A DNA stretch of 64,000 nucleotides, taken from NCBI GenBank assembly GCA_021781455.1, contig JAJXWV010000075.1:1-64000 (forward strand), read 5' to 3'. A program made the position numbers and the translations under genes. The notes below the pieces were generated by a model. The model was not told the origin of the DNA, ran no database searches, and was given only the letters and a program-made list of their open reading frames with translations. Positions 7,887 to 16,284 of this stretch are shown piece by piece (position 1 is the stretch's first letter; the number at the start of each line of letters is the position of its first letter). This stretch comes from Acidobacteriota bacterium. Its GTDB lineage: Bacteria; Acidobacteriota; Thermoanaerobaculia; Gp7-AA8.

Positions 7887-8765
7887 ATGCTCCGCGCACT
7901 GGCAGTCATCTTCGCTCTCGCCGCGACCGGTGCGGCCGCACCGCCGACGTTCGAGGCCATCCTCATCGGGACCGGCTATCCACGACCCGACCCGAACCGC
8001 GCGGGAGCGTGCACCGTCGTCGTTGCCGGTGACGAATGGTTCGCCGTCGACGCCGGACGGGCGGCGACGCTGCGCCTTGCCGCGACGGACCTCAAATACG
8101 AGAAGCTGCGCGCCGTTTTCCTGACGCACCTCCACTCCGATCACACGGCCGGCCTTCCCGACCTCTTCAACACCTCGTGGCAGTTCGGCCGGAAGACGCC
8201 GCTCGAGCTCTACGGCCCGACCGGAACGGACAAGCTCGCGCACGCCATGCTCGAGTTCTTCGAGTACGACATCCACATCCGCCGCGACGTGATGGAGAAG
8301 CATCCTGCGGCGGGTGCGACGATCAGCGTTCATCCCGTTCGCGAGGGTGTCGTCTTCGAAGATGCGAACGTGCGCGTCACGGCCTTCGAAGTCGATCACG
8401 GGCCGGTCAAGCCGGCCTTCGGCTACCGATTCGAGTCGCATGGAAAGACGATCGTGATCTCCGGAGACACGCGGCCGGTCGCAAACCTGGTGAAGTTCGC
8501 CAGGGGAGCCGACGTCCTGATCATGGAGGCCTATCTTCCCGAGCATTTCCTCCGCGTCGACACGCCCGAGGTGGCGAAGAAGCTGATGGGCTATCACAGC
8601 AGCGCCGAAGAAGCGGGAGAAATCGCGGCGCAGGCGGGCGTGAAGACGCTCGCGCTGACGCATCTGATTCCCGGCGACGCCGCGGCGACGTTTCGCGAAC
8701 GGGCAGGAAAAGCGTTCAAGGGAACGCTGATCGTGGGGCGGGGCCTGGAAGTCGTGAAACCATGA
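7887..8765 (+). CDS. Secreted metallo-beta-lactamase-fold hydrolase
   Basis: A 292-residue protein with a signal peptide (about 1-18, ending TGAAA) and an MBL fold related to RNase Z/arylsulfatase-like enzymes. The metal-binding motif THLHSDHTAGLPDLF lies near residues 78-92, the second-shell GDTRP near 195 and LTHLIPG near 259. The export signal argues against an RNA substrate; a periplasmic ester or phosphodiester hydrolase is more likely. The substrate is unknown. No neighbouring gene gives functional context. Confidence 0.88.
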   Translation: MLRALAVIFALAATGAAAPPTFEAILIGTGYPRPDPNRAGACTVVVAGDEWFAVDAGRAATLRLAATDLKYEKLRAVFLTHLHSDHTAGLPDLFNTSWQFGRKTPLELYGPTGTDKLAHAMLEFFEYDIHIRRDVMEKHPAAGATISVHPVREGVVFEDANVRVTAFEVDHGPVKPAFGYRFESHGKTIVISGDTRPVANLVKFARGADVLIMEAYLPEHFLRVDTPEVAKKLMGYHSSAEEAGEIAAQAGVKTLALTHLIPGDAAATFRERAGKAFKGTLIVGRGLEVVKP

Positions 8766-8770
8766 CAGTG

Positions 8771-8860
8771 ATTGCGAGGTTCCGCGGTTCCGCGGTGTCT
8801 GGACGTTTGACCCGCCTCGTAACCTCGTGACCTCGTAACCTCGTAACCTCGTAACCCGTT
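8771..8860. repeat. Octad hairpin (CTCGTAAC)
   Basis: GCGAGGTTCCGCGGTTCCGCGG on the left faces five CTCGTAAC/CTCGTGAC units on the right. The junction GCGAGGTTCCGCGGT with a nearby CCGCCTCGTRACCTCG recurs, reverse-complemented, inside the E1 gene at 29005-29093. The two are therefore copies of one hairpin, not independent tandem arrays. Confidence 0.8.
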
Positions 8861-8874
8861 CGAAAGGAGCAGCG

Positions 8875-9462
8875 ATGCCCCATCAAATCCTCCCCGACCT
8901 GTTCGCGCTGCCGGTGCCGTGGGAAGAGAAGATCATTCGCGCGATCCTGGTCTACATCGGGCTCGTGATCCTGCTGCGTGTGTTCGGCAAACGGGAGCTG
9001 GCGCAGCTCAATCCGTTCGATCTGGTGGTTCTTCTCACGCTGTCGAACACGGTGCAGAACGCCATCATCGGCAACGACAACTCGCTGCTCGGCGGAATGA
9101 TCGGTGCGCTCACGCTGCTGCTCACGAATTACCTCGTGGTGCGCTTCCTCTTCCGCCACCGGCGCCTCGATCAGATCATCGAGGGCAGAGCGTCGGTGCT
9201 GATGCGCGAGGGGAAAGTGCTGAAGAGCGAGCTGGCGAAGGAGCTGCTCAGCATCTCCGAGCTGGAGGTCGTGGCGCGCAGGCAGGGGTTCGAGGGGCTG
9301 CGGGAAGTCGAATCGTGTGTGCTCGAGCCCGGCGGCGCGTTCCTCTTCAGACGGAAGGTGCCGTCGCTCGACGAGCAGAAGCAGAGCGAGCTGATGATGC
9401 GGCTCGATGCAATTCTGTCGGAACTGCACGAGGTGCGCACAAAGATCGAAGGGAAGGCGTGA
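8875..9462 (+). CDS. DUF421/YetF-type membrane protein
   Basis: A 195-residue inner-membrane protein with two to three N-terminal helices and a cytoplasmic domain of the DUF421 family (YetF/YcaP). Typical segments are LLRVFGKRELAQLNPFDLVV, LTLSNTVQNAIIGNDNSLLGG and the C-terminal VVARRQGFEGLREVESCVLEPGG. Family function is not firmly known. The start is supported by AAAGGAG at 8860-8867, eight bases ahead of the ATG. The Shine-Dalgarno lies immediately after the octad repeat. Confidence 0.9.
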   Translation: MPHQILPDLFALPVPWEEKIIRAILVYIGLVILLRVFGKRELAQLNPFDLVVLLTLSNTVQNAIIGNDNSLLGGMIGALTLLLTNYLVVRFLFRHRRLDQIIEGRASVLMREGKVLKSELAKELLSISELEVVARRQGFEGLREVESCVLEPGGAFLFRRKVPSLDEQKQSELMMRLDAILSELHEVRTKIEGKA

Positions 9463-9597
9463 CGGTTGCGCGGTTGCGCGGTTGCAAGGTTGCGAGGTTG
9501 CGCGGTTGCGCGGTATCGCGGTGCCGCGAACGAAGAACACGATCTACCGCTCGAACACCGCGTAACCGCGCAACCGCGCAACCTCGCAACCGGTCGG
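9463..9597. repeat. GCGGTTGC octad hairpin
   Basis: Eight-base units (GCGGTTGC with variants) starting at the stop codon of the DUF421 gene face CGCGCAAC/CTCGCAAC units at 9563-9595. The loop is AACGAAGAACACGATCTACC. A one-armed array with the same unit lies at 21854-21893. Confidence 0.85.
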
Positions 9598-9608
9598 CTG
9601 GGTGACGA

Positions 9609-9884
9609 CTAGCGCTTCGTGACTCCACGGCCGCCGCTGGGGCCCTGCGACTCGTCACCCCCCAGGTTGACTGCGGGACGCTCCTCGACGTGCATGCCGC
9701 CGCCGTAGGTACCGCCTCCGGTCGTGCCGAATACGCCGCCGTCGCCTTCACTGACGCCATATGCGCCCGGCCCGCTGCGTGCGGCCTCGTCGTAGCCTTT
9801 GTCCGTCGGATCGTCCTTGTGGCGCGGGGGCTGTTCGCCTTCCGCGGTGTAGTCGATGTCGTCGTCACTGGTGCGGTTCGCCAT
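9609..9884 (-). CDS. Small glycine-rich hypothetical protein
   Basis: A 91-residue hydrophilic protein starting MANRTSDDDIDYTAEGEQPP, with a Gly-rich C-terminal half (GGVFGTTGGGTYGGGM). No signal peptide or membrane segment is seen. It is acidic and probably disordered. I do not recognise a family. It diverges from the helicase gene with starts only about 10 bases apart, so each gene's promoter must lie inside the other's coding region or be shared. The frame continues upstream only as a shadow of the helicase gene. Support is the plausible composition and the absence of repeats inside it. Confidence 0.55.
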   Translation of the reverse strand: MANRTSDDDIDYTAEGEQPPRHKDDPTDKGYDEAARSGPGAYGVSEGDGGVFGTTGGGTYGGGMHVEERPAVNLGGDESQGPSGGRGVTKR

Positions 9885-9894
9885 AATGCGATCG

Positions 9895-12270
9895 ATGGTG
9901 CAAACGGCGCTCCCGGTCGACCGCTTCGTCGATGAGATCGTGGACCACGTCCGCCGGAAGCGATTCGCGGTCGTCGTGGCGCCTCCCGGATCGGGAAAGA
10001 CCACGCGCATTCCTCCGGCGCTCACGGGGATCGGCCCGACGATGCTGCTGCAGCCGCGGCGGGTAGCCGCCCGCACGCTCACGCGCCGGATTGCGGCCGA
10101 GCACGGCTGGACGATCGGCCGCGAAATCGGCTGGCAGATCCGCTTCGAGCACCGCTACTCGGAACAGACGCGGCTGCTGGTGGCGACCGAGGGCATTCTG
10201 ACAGCGCGGCTGCAGGGAGATCCGCTGCTGAGCGACTTCGCGGTGGTGGTTCTCGACGAGTTCCACGAGCGCAGCATCCACGCCGATCTGGCGCTGGCGC
10301 TGGTCAAGGAAGCGGCGCGCTCGCGCGACGACCTGCGCATCGTGGTGATGTCGGCGACCATGGACGCGGAGGGCGTGGCCTCGTACTTGAGATCGCAGAT
10401 CGCAGATCGCAGATCGCAGGAGAACGACGACGTCCGGATCTTCGACATCGCGGCGGAGCGTCACCCGCTCGAGATCCTCTACCGGCCCGATGTCGGGGTC
10501 GCGCAGGCGGCGCGCGATGCCCTGGCGGTCGCGAAGGGCGATCTCCTCTGCTTCCTTCCCGGAGTGCGGGAGATCGAGCGTGCCCGCGGCGAGCTGGCGA
10601 ACTGCGGAGCGCTCGTGCTGCCGCTGCACGGGACGCTCGAAGTCGACGAACAGGAACGCGCGCTTCGTCCCGCGGATCGGCAGAAGGTCATCCTGGCCAC
10701 CAACGTCGCCGAGACCTCCCTGACCGTCGAAGGGGTGACCGACGTCGTCGACTCCGGCGTGCACAGGATCCTGCGCTACGACGCCGGGACGGCGGTCGAC
10801 CACCTCGTCACCGAGCGCATTTCCCTCGATTCCGCCGACCAGCGCGCCGGCCGCGCCGGCCGTACGGGACCGGGCCGGGCCACGCGGCTGTGGGACGAGC
10901 GCGACATCCTGCGCGCACACCGCGAGGCCGAGGTGCGGCGCGTCGACCTGGCCGCTCCGGTCCTCGACATCATCGCCTGGGGCGGCAATCCGCGGAGCTT
11001 CGACTGGTTCGAGCGGCCGCCGGACGATCGCCTCGAGGCGGCCCTGGATCTGCTGCACATGTTAGGCGCCATCACTGACGAGGGCGGCAGCTCGCAGGAG
11101 GCCGCTCGCCGTAGTGTTCGTGAGAGCCGCGAGCCACGAGCTGCGACCTCACGTCCGATGCTCACTGCACTCGGCGACCAGATCCGCCGCTTTCCGCTCC
11201 ATCCCCGCCTGGCCGGAATGATCATCGAAGCCCGCGGCGCCGACCTCGCCATTGCCATCGCTGCGGCGATCAGCGAGGGCGTGCGCCTGGGGAGCTCGGC
11301 CACCACGCGATCGGACGCATTCGCCATCGCCGACGCCGCCCCCCGGCCGATCGTGGCCGAGCTCACCCGCATCGCCAAAACCATCCTCGGCGACCGCCTC
11401 CGCCGCCGCGCCGGCGAGGAGACGATCCTCCGCGCAATTCTGGCCGCCTATCCCGATCGCGTGGCCCGTCGCCGCGAGCCGAAATCCGACCGCCTGCTGC
11501 TGGCCGGCGGCACGGGAGCCGTCCTGGCGCGGGAGAGCGGCGTGCGCGAGGGCGAGTTCCTCGTCGCCCTCGACGTCGGCGGCGCGGGCGGTGAGGCACT
11601 GGTGCGGATGGCCAGCGCCATCGAGCGCGACTGGCTCACGCCGACGCGGCGCGAAACGATCCACGAGATGGCCGGCGGCCGCGTCCGCGCAGTGGACAGG
11701 CAGTGGTACGGCGCGATCCTTCTCCACGAGCAGAGCGTGAACGCCGATCCTGCCGCGGCCCGCAGACTGCTGGCCCGCGCGATGCGCTCGCAGATCGATC
11801 CCGCGCTGCTGCGGCGCGTGGCCTTCGCCGGTCTCGAAGTCGACTGGGACGCCCTGCTCGAACAGGCGGCCGCGGCGCGCAAGCGCGCGGACGATCCCGA
11901 TCTCATCGCCTTCCTGCCATTCGAGGTCCGCAGGCAACTCGATCGCCTGGCACCTCCGAGCGTGCCGCTGCCGAGCGGCCGCAGCGCGCGGCTCGAGTAT
12001 CGCGAGGACGGCACCATCTTCGCCGCCGTGAAGCTTCAGGAGCTGTTCGGCCTCGCGGATACGCCGCGGGTGGGACCACAGCAGACGCCGGTCACATTCG
12101 AGCTCCTCGCGCCGAACGGCCGTCCCGTTCAGGTCACGCGCGATCTGCGCAGCTTTTGGGACAACACGTACGCCGAGGTGCGGAAGGAACTGCGCGTGCG
12201 GTATCCGAAGCATCCCTGGCCGGAGGATCCCTGGACGGCGACGCCGACGTATCGGACCCGGCGGAGGTGA
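9895..12270 (+). CDS. hrpB: ATP-dependent helicase HrpB with two repeat-encoded insertions
   Basis: About 791 residues, a DEAH-box family helicase. Motif I is APPGSGKTT, motif II is DEFHE, motif III is MSATMD, motif V is TNVAETSLTVEGVTDVVDSG and motif VI is QRAGRAGRTGPG; the C terminus matches the HrpB-specific region. Its RNA or DNA substrate in bacteria is poorly defined. Starts at 9856, 9886 and 9895 are in frame; 9895 gives an N terminus closest to the family. Two inserts are encoded by heptad repeats: [15 protein letters not shown] (10386-10421, GATCGCA units) and a Ser/Arg-rich stretch (about 11085-11160). Both keep the frame and sit between conserved motifs. Confidence 0.92.
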   Translation: MVQTALPVDRFVDEIVDHVRRKRFAVVVAPPGSGKTTRIPPALTGIGPTMLLQPRRVAARTLTRRIAAEHGWTIGREIGWQIRFEHRYSEQTRLLVATEGILTARLQGDPLLSDFAVVVLDEFHERSIHADLALALVKEAARSRDDLRIVVMSATMDAEGVASYLRSQIADRRSQENDDVRIFDIAAERHPLEILYRPDVGVAQAARDALAVAKGDLLCFLPGVREIERARGELANCGALVLPLHGTLEVDEQERALRPADRQKVILATNVAETSLTVEGVTDVVDSGVHRILRYDAGTAVDHLVTERISLDSADQRAGRAGRTGPGRATRLWDERDILRAHREAEVRRVDLAAPVLDIIAWGGNPRSFDWFERPPDDRLEAALDLLHMLGAITDEGGSSQEAARRSVRESREPRAATSRPMLTALGDQIRRFPLHPRLAGMIIEARGADLAIAIAAAISEGVRLGSSATTRSDAFAIADAAPRPIVAELTRIAKTILGDRLRRRAGEETILRAILAAYPDRVARRREPKSDRLLLAGGTGAVLARESGVREGEFLVALDVGGAGGEALVRMASAIERDWLTPTRRETIHEMAGGRVRAVDRQWYGAILLHEQSVNADPAAARRLLARAMRSQIDPALLRRVAFAGLEVDWDALLEQAAAARKRADDPDLIAFLPFEVRRQLDRLAPPSVPLPSGRSARLEYREDGTIFAAVKLQELFGLADTPRVGPQQTPVTFELLAPNGRPVQVTRDLRSFWDNTYAEVRKELRVRYPKHPWPEDPWTATPTYRTRRR
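10386..10421. repeat. GATCGCA heptad array inside hrpB
   Basis: Four to five tandem GATCGCA units with no complementary arm, in frame, encoding [10 protein letters not shown] between helicase motif III and the following strand. The same unit forms intergenic arms at 28014-28088 and 57664-57848. Confidence 0.85.
11085..11160. repeat. Degenerate heptad hairpin inside hrpB
   Basis: Right-arm units CGTGAGA, GCCGCGA, GCCACGA, GCTGCGA follow a weaker partner (CTCGCAGGAGGCCGCTCGCC). The encoded residues, SQEAARRSVRESREPRAATS, are unlike the surrounding helicase sequence. Confidence 0.55.
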
Positions 12271-12276
12271 GGGCCC

Positions 12277-12496
12277 CCGTCATCCTGATCCTGAGCCGGC
12301 GGAACCGCGGGGTGGTGGATGGCAGCAGCGGTGAAGCGCGGCGAAGGATCTCATACCGGGACGATCGATGGGCTGAAGCGGATCGTGCGTGACAGCAGGC
12401 TCACCACGATCGTGCAATCTGGAGACTCTTCGCCGCGCTACGCCGCTCCGCCCGACCGCCCTCCCAGCGGCTCCGTGGGCTCAGAGTGACGGGAGC
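12277..12496. repeat. Palindromic intergenic element, family R1 (long-centre copy)
   Basis: Outer arms CATCCTGATCCTGAGCCGGC and CCGTGGGCTCAGAGTGACGG. The centre contains GATCGTGCAATCTGGAGACTC, also found in the copy at 20338-20545 and reverse-complemented in the copy at 53580-53801. With flanking sequence to 12600, including another short CGGCTCGGAATGACA end, it fills the 330-base gap. No gene is seen there. Confidence 0.85.
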
Positions 12497-12602
12497 CCGC
12501 GGCTACGCCGGCTCGGAATGACACGACCCAGAATCTCGCAACCTGGTTCCTCACCGCGATACAGTGCTGCTGTCCAAACCGGGTTCACACAAAGGAGTGA
12601 AG

Positions 12603-14660
12603 GTGAGAAAAATCACCGTCCTGGCCGCGATCGTGCTCGCGATCGCTGCTGGCGCAAACGCTCAGATGTCACTGCCGACCGACAAAATCGAATCCGAGCT
12701 CGTCGCGAAGTATGGCGAGGCTCAGCGCGCCCGCGCCCATCGCGGCCTCCAGCAGGTGGCCGAGTTCTGGCGGCCGGCCGACGGCGATGCTGCCGCGTTC
12801 GAAGAGTTCGCGCGCACTAATTTCGCCGGCGATCAGCTCACCCTCGACGCGCTCTTCAACCGCATGCAGTTCGCCCTGGAGTCCTTCTACGGCCATGCCA
12901 ACGAGATCGGCCGCGACTGGCGCCAGCAGACCGACCTCGACCTCGGGCCCATCTACCCGTTCGACGAGACGATGGCCGCGTTCGACCCATATGCGCATTT
13001 CGCCGACGACATGTTCGCGGACAAGCTCGCCTTCACCGTGCTTCTCAACTTTCCGCTGACCACGCTCCAGCAGCGGCTGACCGAGGGAGACCACTGGACG
13101 CGGCGCCAGTGGGCCGAGGCGAAGCTCGCCCTGACCTTCGCGCACCGCATTCCTGCCGACGTCAATCAGGCGGTGTCGAAAGCGGGAGCGGAGTCGAGCC
13201 AGTACGTGGCCACGTACAACATCTGGATGCACCACCTTCTCGACGACAAGGGGCGGAGGATCTTCCCGGCGAAGATGCGCCTCCTCGAGCACTGGAACCT
13301 CCGCGACGAGATCAAGGCCGACTACAGCGACGCCACGAACGGCCTGGCCAAACAGCGCATGATCCAGAAGGTGATGGAGCGCATCGTCGACCAGACCATT
13401 CCCGCGGTCGTGGTCGATGATTCGCACGTCGACTGGAATCCGTTCACGAATGCGGTGGCGCCGGCTGCCGTCGACGACTCCGCGCCCGGTCAGGGCCGCC
13501 CCGCGCCCGTCAAGCCGACGAACGCTCCCGAGCCGAGCACGCGCTATGCGATGCTCCTGAAGACCTTCCAGGCTTCACGGCTCGTCGACCCGTACTCCCC
13601 CACCGCGCCGACGCTCATCGCCCGCCGCTTCGACGAGGACCGGCAGATCCCCGAGCCGCGCGTCCGGGCCATGCTCGAGCAGATCGTGTCGTCGCCGCTC
13701 GTTCCGCGCGTGGCCGTGCTGATCGGCAAGCGGTTAGGGCGGAAGCTGGAGCCGTTCGACATCTGGTACAACGGCTTCAGGCCGCGCGGCGAGTACACCG
13801 AGGGGCAATTAGACGAGATCACCAGGAAGCGCTATCCGACGCCGGAGGCCTATCACAAGGACATGGTCCGGCTGTTCACGGAGCTCGGCTTCGCGAAGGA
13901 GAAGGCCCGGTTCCTGGCCGACAACATCGTGGTCGACCCGGCCCGCGGCTCCGGCCACGCATTAGGCGCGGCACGCCGGGCCGACCATCCCCACCTGCGC
14001 ACCCGCGTCGGTGCCGACGGGATGGACTACAAGGGCTACAACATCGCCGTCCACGAGATGGGGCACAACGTCGAGCAGACCTTCTCGCTCGACGAGATCG
14101 ACTATTACATGCTCTCCGGCGTGCCGAACACGGCATTCACGGAGGCGCTGGCGTTCGTCTTTCAGAACAAGGACCTGGAGCTGTTAGGCCTGTCGAAGCC
14201 GTCGCCGGAATCCGAGGCCCTGAAGACGCTCAACGATTTCTGGGGCACCTACGAGATCGCCGGCGTGGCCCTGGTGGACATGGACGTCTGGCACTGGATG
14301 TACGAGCATCCCGATGCCACGCCCGACCAGCTGCGCGATGCCGTGGTGGCGATCTCGAAGAACGTGTGGAACAAGTACTACGCGCCGGTCTTCAACCAGC
14401 GCGACGTCGTGCTGTTAGGCGTCTACGCGCACATGATCGACTCGTTCCTCTACCTGCCCGACTATCCGATCGGGCACATGATCGCCTTCCAGATCGAGCA
14501 GCAGATGCAGAAGGCCGGGAACATCGGCAGCGAGTTCGAGCGGATGGCGAAGTTCGGCAGCGTCACGCCCGATCTCTGGATGAAGCACGCCACCGGCGCG
14601 CCAGTCGGCCCGCAGGCCCTGTTGAGCGCGACGGAGAAGGCGCTGGGAGTCGTGAGGTAG
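12603..14660 (+). CDS. Secreted zinc metallopeptidase, HEMGH gluzincin (M2/M3-like)
   Basis: 685 residues from the GTG start. The start is chosen because AAAGGAG lies seven bases upstream and a signal peptide (about 1-20, ending AGANA) follows. The zinc motif is HEMGH at 484-488, and the likely third ligand is Glu514 in AFTEALAFVFQ, a spacing like M2 and M3 peptidases (compare the HEMGH and FHEA segments of ACE-type enzymes). The first 450 residues are mainly helical with no recognised domain; a Pro/Ala-rich linker lies near 285-310. Probably a periplasmic peptidase of unknown specificity. The family assignment below gluzincin level is inference. Confidence 0.8.
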   Translation: MRKITVLAAIVLAIAAGANAQMSLPTDKIESELVAKYGEAQRARAHRGLQQVAEFWRPADGDAAAFEEFARTNFAGDQLTLDALFNRMQFALESFYGHANEIGRDWRQQTDLDLGPIYPFDETMAAFDPYAHFADDMFADKLAFTVLLNFPLTTLQQRLTEGDHWTRRQWAEAKLALTFAHRIPADVNQAVSKAGAESSQYVATYNIWMHHLLDDKGRRIFPAKMRLLEHWNLRDEIKADYSDATNGLAKQRMIQKVMERIVDQTIPAVVVDDSHVDWNPFTNAVAPAAVDDSAPGQGRPAPVKPTNAPEPSTRYAMLLKTFQASRLVDPYSPTAPTLIARRFDEDRQIPEPRVRAMLEQIVSSPLVPRVAVLIGKRLGRKLEPFDIWYNGFRPRGEYTEGQLDEITRKRYPTPEAYHKDMVRLFTELGFAKEKARFLADNIVVDPARGSGHALGAARRADHPHLRTRVGADGMDYKGYNIAVHEMGHNVEQTFSLDEIDYYMLSGVPNTAFTEALAFVFQNKDLELLGLSKPSPESEALKTLNDFWGTYEIAGVALVDMDVWHWMYEHPDATPDQLRDAVVAISKNVWNKYYAPVFNQRDVVLLGVYAHMIDSFLYLPDYPIGHMIAFQIEQQMQKAGNIGSEFERMAKFGSVTPDLWMKHATGAPVGPQALLSATEKALGVVR

Positions 14661-14825
14661 CGCAGCCCCTCCCCCGCCTTCGGCACCCTCTCCCCGCTGC
14701 GGCGTGGAGAGGGTCAACAAGATCACGTCCTGCGAAGCACCTCGGTCGTTCTCGCGATGCAGTCAGCCGTGGCCCTTCTCCCCGCCGCAGCGGGGAGAAG
14801 GTGGCCGAAGGCCGGATGAGGGCCG
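14661..14825. repeat. CCCCGC palindromic element
   Basis: Two inverted modules, GCCTTCGGCACCCTCTCCCC with GCTGCGGCGTGGAGAGGG, and CTTCTCCCCGCCGCAGCGG with GGGGAGAAGGTGGCCGAAGG, form a composite palindrome between convergent genes. It is related to, but not a full copy of, the element at 1117-1345. It may act as a transcription barrier for the two converging genes. Confidence 0.75.
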
Positions 14826-14836
14826 GGCGATCCGAC

Positions 14837-15451
14837 CTATTTCGAACCCGTCGCCGCAGCCGGCTCGGGCTTCTTCACGGCCTCGAGGTTGATGGAGATT
14901 TCGACGTTGTCGCCGACGAGGAAGCCGCCGTTGTCGAGGGCCTGATTCCAGTTGATGCCGTAGTCCTTGCGGTTCAGCGTGGTCTCGAGGCTGAAGCCCG
15001 CGCGCTGGTTGCCCCAGGGATCTTTCTCGATGCCGAGGAGCTCGACCGGGAGGGTGACGCGCCTGGTCACGCCGTGCATGGTCAGATCGCCGGCCACCTC
15101 GTACACGTTCTTCTTTGTCGAAGGCTTGATGGACACCGACTTGAAGGTGATTTCGGGATTCTTCGCGACATCGAAGAAGTCGGCGCTGCGGAGGTGCTTG
15201 TCGCGGTCGGCCACGCCGGTGTCGATGGAGGCGGCCTTTATCGTGAACTCCACCTTTCCCTCGGCGGGTTTCTGCGGGTCGACGCTGATCGTGCCGCCGA
15301 AGTCGTCGAACTTGCCGCTCACCTTGCTCATCATGTGGCGGACCTTGAACGTCGCTTCGGAATGGACCTTGTCGATGACGAAGGTATCGGCGAAAAGGGG
15401 CGCTGCCACGAGGGCAAACGCGCCAATGGCTGCAAAACGCTTGAAACTCAT
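14837..15451 (-). CDS. YceI family periplasmic lipid-binding protein
   Basis: A 204-residue protein with a signal peptide (about 1-21) and the YceI beta-barrel: FVIDKVHSEATFKVRHMMSK, VSGKFDDFGGTISVD, RDKHLRSADFFDVAKNPEITF and the LTMHGVTRRVTLPVE motif. Members bind isoprenoid-like lipids in the periplasm. AAAGGAG at 15455-15461 supports the start. It lies 15 bases downstream of the MarR gene on the same strand, so the two form an operon and YceI is probably under MarR control. Confidence 0.93.
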   Translation of the reverse strand: MSFKRFAAIGAFALVAAPLFADTFVIDKVHSEATFKVRHMMSKVSGKFDDFGGTISVDPQKPAEGKVEFTIKAASIDTGVADRDKHLRSADFFDVAKNPEITFKSVSIKPSTKKNVYEVAGDLTMHGVTRRVTLPVELLGIEKDPWGNQRAGFSLETTLNRKDYGINWNQALDNGGFLVGDNVEISINLEAVKKPEPAAATGSK

Positions 15452-15466
15452 GAAATCTCCTTTGTT

Positions 15467-16012
15467 CTAACGTCTGAGGCTGGCGCCGGCGGATTGCCGG
15501 CGCGGTCGGGATGACTGATTGGCGGCGCGCTGAGTGGCGAGGCAGGAGTGGAGGCCCTGGCGGGCGCGGTCGAGAAGCGAGAGGAGCTGCTCGAGCTCGC
15601 GCTTGCCGAGAGAGGCGAAGGCTTCGTCTCCGGCGGCCAGGACCGGCTTGTCGATGGAGGCCAGCAGCAGCAGGCCTTCCTTCGTAATGACGCAGAAGAC
15701 CTGGCGGCGATCGGTCTGGCATCGCAGCCGCGAGACGAGCTGCTTGGCTTCCAGACGGTCGATGAGGCGAGTGATGCCGGGAGTCTCCTCGATCATGCGC
15801 TCGGCGATGTCGAGCGTGGGCAGGCCTTTCGGGCCGGCGCCACGGAGGATGCGCAGGACGTTGTACTGCTGGGTGGTGAGGTCGCTGCGCTCCAGGACGG
15901 CGGCGATGTTGCGGCGGACGAGGTCGGCCGTGCGCATGAGGGCCACGGTGGCCTCGGCGGCCTTGTCGGCGAAGGGCTTGCCCTGCCTGATTTCCCTCTG
16001 AATGCTTGTCAC
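15467..16012 (-). CDS. MarR family transcriptional regulator
   Basis: 181 residues with a winged-helix DNA-binding domain: RRNIAAVLERSDLTTQQYNVLRIL, MIEETPGITRLIDRLEAKQLVSR, and the wing RCQTDRRQVFCVITKEG. The C terminus is Arg-rich. It uses a GTG start at 16012. Upstream is a promoter-like sequence overlapping a palindrome (16019-16047), consistent with autoregulation. The YceI gene follows in the same operon, suggesting control by a lipophilic or stress ligand. Confidence 0.9.
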   Translation of the reverse strand: MTSIQREIRQGKPFADKAAEATVALMRTADLVRRNIAAVLERSDLTTQQYNVLRILRGAGPKGLPTLDIAERMIEETPGITRLIDRLEAKQLVSRLRCQTDRRQVFCVITKEGLLLLASIDKPVLAAGDEAFASLGKRELEQLLSLLDRARQGLHSCLATQRAANQSSRPRRQSAGASLRR

Positions 16013-16018
16013 GTGAAT

Positions 16019-16047
16019 AGATTAATGCTCATTAGTTGATATGTCAA
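16019..16047 (-). promoter_or_regulatory. Predicted promoter and operator of the marR-yceI operon
   Basis: Read on the minus strand: a perfect -35 TTGACA (16042-16047), a 17-base spacer and a weak -10 TAATCT (16019-16024). The -35 lies within TTGATATGTCAA (16036-16047), a near-perfect palindrome of MarR-operator size. Transcription would begin at or within a few bases of the GTG start, so the message may be leaderless. Confidence 0.6.
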
Positions 16048-16061
16048 GTATTCCCGCCCCG

Positions 16062-16115
16062 TGTAGGGCAGGCTTTCCAGCCTGCCCCCCTTGGCGGAAT
16101 GGGAGCCCGCCCACA
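16062..16115. repeat. GGCTTTCCAGCC palindrome
   Basis: GTGTAGGGCAGGCTTTCCAGC followed by CTGCC; the same module occurs at 25963-26024, 32862-32969 and, with GGCTTCCAGCC, at 38797-38915. It may be a terminator or mobile palindrome. Confidence 0.7.
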
Positions 16116-16126
16116 CGCGCGGGTGG

Positions 16127-16276
16127 GTGGAGCGGTGGAGCGCGGCGAGCCTGCTGTCACGCGCAATCACCTGACAATCGTCCCGGTAAGAGACTCTTCG
16201 CCGCGCTCCGCCGCACCGCCCAACCACCTTCCCTGCGGCTCCGCCGGCTCAGAGTCAGAGTGACGGGAGCGCCTCT
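16127..16276. repeat. Palindromic intergenic element, family R1
   Basis: This copy is inverted in its centre: GTCCCGGTAAGAGACTCTTCG is on the right side. Its right end, GGCTCAGAGTGACGG, provides the last residues and stop codon (CCG TCA CTC TGA on the minus strand) of the flavoprotein gene that ends at 16285. Confidence 0.85.
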
Positions 16277-16284
16277 CCGCCGGC

